Assembly (NCBI GenBank): GCA_937952975.1
Contig: CALFXX010000087.1
Coordinates: forward strand, 1 to 39,324
DNA: 39,324 bases
Source: an uncultured Alcaligenaceae bacterium
GTDB taxonomy: Bacteria; Pseudomonadota; Gammaproteobacteria; Burkholderiales; Burkholderiaceae_B
Reading direction: 5' to 3'
A program made the translations under genes and the position numbers. Positions 33,477 to 39,324 of this stretch are shown here, piece after piece. A model generated the notes under the pieces. It ran no database searches and was not told where the DNA came from. It saw only the letters and a list, made by a program, of their open reading frames with translations. Every line of letters begins with the position of its first letter. The stretch's first letter is position 1.

Positions 33477-34721
33477 ATGCGACTGCTTGCTGTATCTTAC
33501 GTGTTGCCCCCTAATCTGTATCCGCAAGCAATACAAATCGGTCGCCTTTTGTATCACTGTGAAGATGAACTCGGGGTGACTTGTGGAGTCATGGTGACTC
33601 AAGCTACAGGCTTAGATTGCTACCCTGACTTCAATACGCGGTTGACTTACAAGATCAAAGTTCCTTTCCAGTCAAAAATTAAGGGACTATTGCAGCGATT
33701 CGCCATATATTGCCTCCCTTTCTATGGGCGTTGCCCTGACGAGTATGTGGGATGGATCGATTTGGCGGCCCAAAAGACACTAGCCTATTTAAAAGAACAT
33801 CAGATTAAGCCCGAGAGGCTACTGACCTTTGGTGAACCAATGTCAGATCACCTGGTCGGTCGACAACTTCGTGCGAGTCTCGGAATCCCTTGGGTTGCTC
33901 ATTTTAGTGATCCTTGGGCAGACAATCCCTTCAGAAGATATTTCGTCCTTTCAAAGTGGATCAACCGGCGCTTAGAAAAGTTTGTCATTAGCGAAGCTGA
34001 TCGTGTTGTCTTTACATCGCAAGAAACCCTGGATCTTGTGATGAAAAAATACCCAGAAAGTTGGCGCTCAAAAGCCTATGTTATCGCGCATGGTTATCAA
34101 GCAGACTTATACCCAGCACCTGCAAAGCAAGGTTCCGCACCCTTGGTGTTTCGCTATGTAGGCAACTTCTACGGTGACAGAACACCCGCGCCGTTGTTTG
34201 AAGCGCTTGCGCAACTCCAAAGTGAAAACCCTGAATTATTAAATAATATACAGATCGAGCTGGTTGGCAGCATTCCAGCCAGAATGCTTAAGACGCAAGC
34301 CTACCGAGCGCTACCAAACAGGCTAGTCAAAACGACTTCAACGGTCTCTTACCTCAAGTCACTTGAGCTGATGGCAGAGGCAGATTTGTTATTGATTATT
34401 GATGCCCCAAACCCTGGGATAAGTGTATTTTTACCAAGCAAGTTGATCGACTACATCGGGGCAGGTAAGCCCATTATTGGGCTTGTACCCCGGGGCGCTT
34501 CAGCGACGTTGATTCAACGCTTAGGGGGCACAGCAGCAGATCCAATGGATTCGATTGCGATCAAAAAAATGCTCGCCGAGGCCATCGTCTTATGTCATGC
34601 ACGACGTAAAGAGGGTGTCACCGCGCCTTGGGGTGACCAAACAGTCAGAGAACAATATCGTATCGAAACAACGGCCAAAGACTTCTTTAAAATAGTACGC
34701 GAGGCAAGTGTTCATCGATGA
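33477..34721 (+). CDS. Glycosyltransferase, GT4-like
   Basis: A 414-residue GT-B protein from the ATG at 33477; a TTG two codons upstream is possible. It starts MRLLAVSYVLPPNLYPQAIQ. The C-terminal domain has VFRYVGNFYGDRTPAPLFEAL and FLPSKLIDYIGAGKPIIGLV, a variant of the GT4 nucleotide-sugar motif in which K of the 'PSK' segment replaces the usual EX7E lead. It is related to the WbuB-like group in this respect. Donor unknown. The 81 bases upstream are AT-rich, with GATAAT at 33455-33460, but the spacing to a -35 is poor, so I do not call a promoter. It overlaps the pyruvyl transferase by four bases (ATGA). Confidence 0.87.
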   Translation: MRLLAVSYVLPPNLYPQAIQIGRLLYHCEDELGVTCGVMVTQATGLDCYPDFNTRLTYKIKVPFQSKIKGLLQRFAIYCLPFYGRCPDEYVGWIDLAAQKTLAYLKEHQIKPERLLTFGEPMSDHLVGRQLRASLGIPWVAHFSDPWADNPFRRYFVLSKWINRRLEKFVISEADRVVFTSQETLDLVMKKYPESWRSKAYVIAHGYQADLYPAPAKQGSAPLVFRYVGNFYGDRTPAPLFEALAQLQSENPELLNNIQIELVGSIPARMLKTQAYRALPNRLVKTTSTVSYLKSLELMAEADLLLIIDAPNPGISVFLPSKLIDYIGAGKPIIGLVPRGASATLIQRLGGTAADPMDSIAIKKMLAEAIVLCHARRKEGVTAPWGDQTVREQYRIETTAKDFFKIVREASVHR

Positions 34722-35860
34722 AGCCAAGTAAGGCATTTTTGTATGGCTATTATGGCACCAATAACGTGGGTGATGACCTTCTGTTGTCTGCAGTTATCAG
34801 AAACTTAAAAGAGATATCGTCTGCTATTTCGCTTTCGGTGCGCTGCTTAGAGGCGCCACTGCATATTCAGGATGCTCAGGTAACTTTCGTACAAATTGAA
34901 AAAGTTATCACAAACCAGCAACTCTCTAAAATTCACCGATTAGCAAAGTATGCGGTCGGGATCTGGCGTAGCTTGTATGGTTGTCAGATCTTTATCTTTG
35001 GAGGCGGCACTCTTTTTCATTCGAAAAAAAACTCCTACGTGAATTTATTATTTATTTTGATGTGGGTCATTGTTGCTCGCCTTCGGGGGGCTCGGGTGTA
35101 TGCGCTTGGCGTTGGCGTCGCAACTTTGCATACGTGGTTTGCGCGGGCCATCCAGCGGTTGATCATCACCTTAAGTGAGGATTTTGCTGTAAGGGATAAA
35201 TCCTCTCGATTGAACTGTGGCTATCCGCAAGCCATCGCGGCAAAAGTCAGACAAACCTCAGATCTGATCTTTGCAGAGACAAGTTACCGCGCCGCGAGAA
35301 GTGATCGTCAGCAAAGTAGCCGTGTCTTAGGCGTTACCCTGGCCGCCAGTGATTTTGATCTGCGCCAAGAAAAATGCCAAGCGACCTTACGCGCCCTAGC
35401 CGAGGCGATTACCTGCCTGGCGGGAGGCGGCTGGGAAGTTCATTTCTTGTCTTTTCAAGAGCCTATCGGCGCGTCAGATCTGTCAGATCTTGCGTTATTT
35501 ACAAAGCTACAAATGCTGTGCCCGGATATCCCCATCCAGCAAACAAAACTGGTACCCGAACCAAGCGTGGTTGCCGCAGAGTACGCCAAGCTTAGTCTAA
35601 TAGTAGGAATGCGTTTTCATGGGCATGTGTTGGCTGCAATGCAGTCTATTCCATTTATTGGTGTGAGCGATGACGGTAAAGTGATGGACTTGTGTGCAGC
35701 ATTTAATATGCCCAGCTTGAGTATTGGCGGTTTTACGAGTGAGATGTTAATAAACTCAATCATACAAACACAGACAGCTCGAACTGACTTTCGTGTGTTA
35801 AATCAAATGGCGAGTCAGGCCTCGAGTAATTATGCGAGCTTGAAACAAGCATTCCTATGA
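34718..35860 (+). CDS. Polysaccharide pyruvyl transferase family protein
   Basis: A 380-residue protein of the PS_pyruv_trans family (CsaB/WcaK-like). The N-terminal signature FLYGYYGTNNVGDDLLLSAV (7-26) contains the G-N-x-GD loop, FIFGGGTLFHSKK follows, and the C-terminal block is LIVGMRFHGHVLAAMQSIPF. Members transfer a pyruvate ketal from phosphoenolpyruvate onto sugars, giving a charged surface. Some act on lipid-linked or nucleotide sugars, and the acceptor here is unknown. The last residues of the gene overlap the next by four bases. Placement between two transferases suggests that pyruvylation happens during repeat-unit assembly. Confidence 0.92.
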   Translation: MKPSKAFLYGYYGTNNVGDDLLLSAVIRNLKEISSAISLSVRCLEAPLHIQDAQVTFVQIEKVITNQQLSKIHRLAKYAVGIWRSLYGCQIFIFGGGTLFHSKKNSYVNLLFILMWVIVARLRGARVYALGVGVATLHTWFARAIQRLIITLSEDFAVRDKSSRLNCGYPQAIAAKVRQTSDLIFAETSYRAARSDRQQSSRVLGVTLAASDFDLRQEKCQATLRALAEAITCLAGGGWEVHFLSFQEPIGASDLSDLALFTKLQMLCPDIPIQQTKLVPEPSVVAAEYAKLSLIVGMRFHGHVLAAMQSIPFIGVSDDGKVMDLCAAFNMPSLSIGGFTSEMLINSIIQTQTARTDFRVLNQMASQASSNYASLKQAFL

Positions 35861-37260
35861 AAGTCTTGCTACACGGATTTGGATCATTTCCACTATTTTT
35901 TTATCACGTGATCGAGTATGCGCGTCGGCTCAAGCCAGATGTTGAGTGGGCAATCGTTCTCACCTCTGACCATCACCAATCTTTGTTTCAGAAATTGCTG
36001 GGTGAAAACAATGTGTTGGTCTTAAATCAATCAGGCAAAACAGTAGCGAGCCTGAATGAGCTTACCCAATATCAAGGTTCTGTTTACAAAGACTTAGGCG
36101 CTGATAAACGAACGTTTAAAAACCAACCTGCTGCAGCCCAAATCAATCGTGCAGTAAACATGTATGCGCAACTTAAAGGATTCTCACAGTTATTTAAACC
36201 CACGCACGCCTTGGTTTCGCAAGTCGAAGGTTTTGACGGAAAGGTATTCATCGCTGTCGCGAAAGAATTGGGTGCCGAAGTGGTTGTCCCTACGTCTTGC
36301 CGAAATATGGGTGGAATCTATTTTTCTACGGATGATTTAGAGACACTCCCATGCTATGCAGATGAAACCGACCCCTTAGCGCGTGCTGCCGCTGCGAAGT
36401 TTGTCGTTGAGTTTCGTCATGAACCGAAGGCGGCCAGATGGTTGCAAGACCTAGCAAATGAAAAACAGCTGAGTGGCTTTCAAAAGAGTTTTGGCCAAAG
36501 GGCTGCTGCCCAACTGCGCAGATGGTTAAGCGCGCCTAGCCTTTTTCAATGGGATGACCTTCGCGCAAGCTTTCTGAATAATTTACCTTTTATACGAGAC
36601 TTTATATGGACGCTTCGTAAAGAGATAAACTCTCGAGTCTTTGATGTGGACACGATCGATAGTTTGCCCGCTAAGTTTATATACTACCCCCTCCAGTATT
36701 CGCCCGAGTCCTCAATCAATACGCCGGCGCCGTATTTTTTAGATCAAAGCCGAGCAATCGATGCGATCCGCTTCGCGATGCCGTCTGATTACGTGTTGGT
36801 GATCAAAGAGCACCCAGCTTGTATACTCATCCGTAATGGTGCCTTTGTGAGGGCATTGAAAAAAACAGCTGGCGTCATGGTGGCTCAGTATCAGTTACCT
36901 AGCATTGAGCTTACAAAGCGCGCCGCGATTACGATTTCTGTGACGGGTACTGCGACGTTAGAGGCCTTTCTAATCGGTAAGGCGTCCATCGCACTTGGCC
37001 CGGGACTGTGCGCTGAACTGCTTGGTGGTCTTTGCCCGATGGAATCTTTAGAGCATAAGATCGCTGAGAGTCTTGCGACGCCTCTTTCAGACGAACGTGT
37101 CATGGAGCAGTTAAGTAGGTTATTTAGCGTCAGGCATGAAATATCCTTTGGATCCCCCGGCATGTTAAACGAGCCTGTTTTGCGAGAGGGCAATGTACTT
37201 AAATTTGTACAAGCATTTTTTGATCACTGTGTTAAAACTGATCGGGCTAATAAAAGATAA
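35857..37260 (+). CDS. Capsule-type glycosyltransferase-like protein (Capsule_synth domain)
   Basis: A 467-residue soluble protein. The C-terminal part resembles the KpsC/KpsS-like GT-B fold: FIYYPLQYSPESSINTPAPY near 269-288, YVLVIKEHPA, then TKRAAITISVTGTATLEAFL and GKASIALG, the usual nucleotide-sugar region. The N-terminal part starts MKVLLHGFGSFPLFFYHVIE and has no motif that I recognise. KpsC and KpsS transfer Kdo in capsule linkers, but related domains in other loci transfer different sugars; with pseudaminic acid made in the window, a nonulosonate donor is an attractive guess and not proven. It is coupled to the pyruvyl transferase by ATGA and ends 12 bases before the next gene. Confidence 0.8.
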   Translation: MKVLLHGFGSFPLFFYHVIEYARRLKPDVEWAIVLTSDHHQSLFQKLLGENNVLVLNQSGKTVASLNELTQYQGSVYKDLGADKRTFKNQPAAAQINRAVNMYAQLKGFSQLFKPTHALVSQVEGFDGKVFIAVAKELGAEVVVPTSCRNMGGIYFSTDDLETLPCYADETDPLARAAAAKFVVEFRHEPKAARWLQDLANEKQLSGFQKSFGQRAAAQLRRWLSAPSLFQWDDLRASFLNNLPFIRDFIWTLRKEINSRVFDVDTIDSLPAKFIYYPLQYSPESSINTPAPYFLDQSRAIDAIRFAMPSDYVLVIKEHPACILIRNGAFVRALKKTAGVMVAQYQLPSIELTKRAAITISVTGTATLEAFLIGKASIALGPGLCAELLGGLCPMESLEHKIAESLATPLSDERVMEQLSRLFSVRHEISFGSPGMLNEPVLREGNVLKFVQAFFDHCVKTDRANKR

Positions 37261-37272
37261 ACCACTATTGAT

Positions 37273-38175
37273 ATGCCTTTACCTGAACCAACTGACGGTT
37301 GTCCTCTTTGTCAATTAGATAAATTCTGGAAGCTCCCATTTAATGACAGGGGCGTGGATAGAACTAAGAAGCGGTTGGAAAACTACGAGTGGCGCCTGTG
37401 CAAACGCTGTGCGAACGCTTACCCAAGCCCCGCACCTACTTTGGCAGAGTTGCAGGCCTATTGGGACCAGAACCGCGTAGAAACAAGCGAGCGGAAAATT
37501 ACTGACGAGGTATGGCAAGCGCGGCAAGCGCAAGATATGCTCTGGGCGAAGCGGGCCTATGATTTTGTAACGCCGCATGTGGTTACTGCCCAGCATGCCT
37601 ATCTTGATGTGGCCTGCGGGCTTGGAGCCACTGTTGAGTGTTTTCAATCACACGGTTGGGATGCTGAGGGAATAGACGCAGACCCAAACACTAAAGAATT
37701 TCATTTAAAAAGAAATATTCGTTCTCGTATTGGTCAAATTGAGAACATAGAAGAGTTAATTAAATTTGACCTGATCTCGATATGCCATGCGATCTATTTT
37801 ATTACCGATCCTTTAAATTTTATACGACAAGTTAAACGTTTGCTGAATCAACGAGGTCTATTTCTTGTTATCTTAAGTGATTTCACGTCTAATCTTTCGT
37901 CTGGCCAACCGGGATTCGCCCACACGTGGTATCCGACTGAATATTCACTCAGGGTATTGTTGCGGCAAGAGGGGTTTGCCATTGTTAACACAAAAAAAAT
38001 ACGTGGATCAATTCTTATGTTGGCCACGGCTGCAAAACAAGATCCAAGTCGGAGTTCGGCAGTTCGTGTGTGTTGGACGTACATTGCCCACTTGTCTCAG
38101 CGTGCCCGTTATCGTTATATCGGACAGCCGTTTCTTTCGCTTGTGCGCCTCGCCCGCCGAATACTTAACCGGTAG
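37273..38175 (+). CDS. SAM-dependent methyltransferase with N-terminal zinc knuckle
   Basis: A 300-residue class I methyltransferase. The N-terminal C10-P-L-C13 and C43-K-R-C46 pairs form a likely zinc ribbon, as in the Methyltransf_23 proteins of O-antigen loci. The SAM motif is YLDVACGLGATVECF near 110-124, then WDAEGIDADPNTKEF and ISICHAIYFITDPLNFIRQV. The C-terminus SLVRLARRILNR is basic. The methylated group is unknown. Some related enzymes cap the non-reducing end of O-antigen and stop growth, which would be a possible role here. Only a weak ribosome site precedes it. The next gene begins 12 bases after its stop. Confidence 0.85.
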   Translation: MPLPEPTDGCPLCQLDKFWKLPFNDRGVDRTKKRLENYEWRLCKRCANAYPSPAPTLAELQAYWDQNRVETSERKITDEVWQARQAQDMLWAKRAYDFVTPHVVTAQHAYLDVACGLGATVECFQSHGWDAEGIDADPNTKEFHLKRNIRSRIGQIENIEELIKFDLISICHAIYFITDPLNFIRQVKRLLNQRGLFLVILSDFTSNLSSGQPGFAHTWYPTEYSLRVLLRQEGFAIVNTKKIRGSILMLATAAKQDPSRSSAVRVCWTYIAHLSQRARYRYIGQPFLSLVRLARRILNR

Positions 38176-38187
38176 GGATCGGGGGCA

Positions 38188-39192
38188 ATGATGATCAGAA
38201 AACAAATAACGATACTCATACCAACACATAATCGACCCGCTTACCTAAAGCGCAGCTTGGCTTGGTTTCTCGCGGGTGGCTTTCCAGTCATCGTCGCTGA
38301 CAGCAGTAGAAGTTTGAATGACGACGTGAGCCGATCACAAAGTAGCGAATTAACTTATCTGCATCGCCCAGGTGGTTATGAGGCTTACACGGCAAAAATT
38401 TATGAGGCATTGCGGTTAGTGGATACACCGTATGTTGCGCTCTGTGCAGATGATGATTTTATTTTATATAAGGGTCTTGAACAGGGCGTACACTTTCTTG
38501 ACAGCAACCCTGACTATGCTTTCTATCAAGGGATGGCTTATTTTTTTCAGGTCATCGGAAAGCGCCTTGCGCTCTGGCCGTTTTTATATTCAGCTGACTT
38601 GGCGAGTGACGCTTGGGTTACGAGAGTTATTGAACCGAAAAATACAGTGTTTTATGGTGTCAACCGTAGTGGTATCGCTCTGAAGGCCTTCGAAGCATTA
38701 CAAAATCAAGCTCTGGTGCAGCATGAAAATGCGGCCGGTTTAGTTGATGCAACATTTACTGCGATTGTTGCGCGCACGGGTAAGTTGATGTTTGAACAAA
38801 CACCTTTTGCGCTTCGAGAATACTCACCTACTGTGATGAGCGTCGGGAGTAGGTATCAACTGCTTTTTGATCATAAATTGCCCACATTTTTAGCAGCACT
38901 CTTCTCTAGCCTGGTTGGAAACGATACGTTAGACGATGCGACATCAGTACTTTTAAAAAAATGGCTGGCCCAAGATGTGGCTAGTCAAATCGTCTACGAC
39001 GGCCAGGCCTCTCGTGGCGTAAGACGTTTGGCGAATCGTTTTTCGCTGCGCACCCGTGAAACCATTGAATATATTTATAGAACCTGGCAGTTGTTAAAAC
39101 TGACTCGCAGTGTCAAAGGACTGAAGGCCACTAGCATTTTTTTTAATAAATCGGAATGTTCGTCAAACACGAGTGCTGAAAAGATTTCATAG
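38188..39192 (+). CDS. Glycosyltransferase family 2-like (TIGR00180-type)
   Basis: A 334-residue GT-A-like protein. It starts KQITILIPTHNRPAYLKRSL after MMIR, with FPVIVADSS in place of the usual Asp-Gly-Ser loop, and ALCADDDFILYKGLEQGVHF as the metal site. The rest, including YFFQVIGKRLALWPFLYSAD, fits the TIGR00180 family seen in polysaccharide loci. Two ATGs (38188, 38191) follow a purine-rich GGGATCGGGGGCA. Donor and acceptor are unknown. The last 118 bases overlap a possible minus-strand gene that runs in from the right edge, which could mean the true end of this gene or of that one is misjudged. Confidence 0.87.
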   Translation: MMIRKQITILIPTHNRPAYLKRSLAWFLAGGFPVIVADSSRSLNDDVSRSQSSELTYLHRPGGYEAYTAKIYEALRLVDTPYVALCADDDFILYKGLEQGVHFLDSNPDYAFYQGMAYFFQVIGKRLALWPFLYSADLASDAWVTRVIEPKNTVFYGVNRSGIALKAFEALQNQALVQHENAAGLVDATFTAIVARTGKLMFEQTPFALREYSPTVMSVGSRYQLLFDHKLPTFLAALFSSLVGNDTLDDATSVLLKKWLAQDVASQIVYDGQASRGVRRLANRFSLRTRETIEYIYRTWQLLKLTRSVKGLKATSIFFNKSECSSNTSAEKIS

Positions 39193-39324
39193 GATTTTTT
39201 TTTGTTAATGGGCTTATTAGTTAACGCTACCCATGTATTCCAAAACACACCAAAAGGCGTGAATTCAAATTGTTCGTACGCGATGTCAGTCATTTGTATT
39301 TCGTTTGGTAATTTCTTTACGTAA
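39075..39324 (-). CDS. Possible C-terminal end of a minus-strand gene entering from the right edge
   Basis: On the minus strand a frame is open from the right edge to a stop at 39075. Its first part reads like real protein (LPNEIQMTDIAYEQFEF, then TPFGVFWNTWVALTNK), with varied residues and two Trp, unlike random AT-rich translation. I recognise no family. It overlaps the last 118 bases of the plus-strand transferase in convergent orientation, which is longer than usual. A run of nine A on its strand at 39197-39205 falls in a Lys stretch, where a one-base error would end the frame earlier. The left portion may therefore be out of frame, or the whole frame may be chance. Confidence 0.35.
   Translation of the reverse strand, partial: YVKKLPNEIQMTDIAYEQFEFTPFGVFWNTWVALTNKPINKKKSYEIFSALVFDEHSDLLKKMLVAFSPLTLRVSFNNCQVL

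Noticed and set aside
39193..39210. T-run as a rho-independent terminator after the last transferase
   Set aside because: Nine T occur, but no stem-loop precedes them on the plus strand.

Overview
The window is one long glycan-biosynthesis locus of a Gram-negative bacterium, most likely a beta- or gammaproteobacterium. This is judged from the gene families: a WecE-type aminotransferase, pseudaminic-acid genes, RfbF/RfbG, a PglK-like exporter and a capsule-type transferase. Base composition looks near balanced. I cannot name genus or species. I see no rRNA, tRNA, CRISPR array, intact insertion sequence, phage gene or replication origin. Nearly every gene makes, modifies, transfers or exports sugars, so this looks like an O-antigen, capsule or surface-glycosylation region. 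No initiating phosphoglycosyltransferase, Wzx, Wzy, Wzz, flagellin or Maf-type Pse transferase is visible, so the class of final product is not settled.

Layout. (1) 3-5078, plus strand: the end of an SDR epimerase, a two-domain MDR/GFO oxidoreductase, a GT4 transferase and a membrane acyltransferase. (2) 5091-15015, minus strand, one apparent operon read leftward from a promoter candidate near 15087-15115: UDP-GlcA 4-epimerase, GT4, AsnB-type amidotransferase, methyltransferase, GT4 (PglA-like), methyltransferase, PglD/NeuD-type acyltransferase, a five-bladed beta-propeller protein and a WecE-type aminotransferase. This suggests an amidated galacturonic acid and an acylated 4-amino-4,6-dideoxyhexose (Fuc4N type). 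(3) 15170-23986, plus strand: a complete pseudaminic-acid (Pse) operon of variant composition: PseB, PseC, aldo/keto reductase, SpsF-type cytidylyltransferase, class III aminotransferase, a fused PseG-PseH, PseI and a FemAB/GNAT-like protein. (4) 23987-24446: a gene-free gap, the largest in the window. (5) 24447-28088: GT2, TylF-type O-methyltransferase, ABC exporter. (6) 28085-33395: RfbF, RfbG, RmlC-like epimerase, NovU/TylC3-type C-methyltransferase, SDR reductase, CmcI-type O-methyltransferase. This reads as a pathway for a CDP-activated, C-methyl-branched 6-deoxyhexose that may later be O-methylated. (7) 33477-39192: GT4-like transferase, polysaccharide pyruvyl transferase, capsule-type transferase, methyltransferase and a GT2-like transferase. 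A possible minus-strand gene enters from the right edge.

Together the window encodes up to four special sugars or modifications (GalA amide, acylated Fuc4N, Pse or a Pse derivative, branched CDP-sugar), about seven glycosyltransferases, six methyltransferases, a pyruvyl transferase and one ABC flippase. The most interesting parts are the variant Pse operon with its two unexplained enzymes, the CDP branched-sugar block, and the propeller protein inside the amino-sugar cassette.
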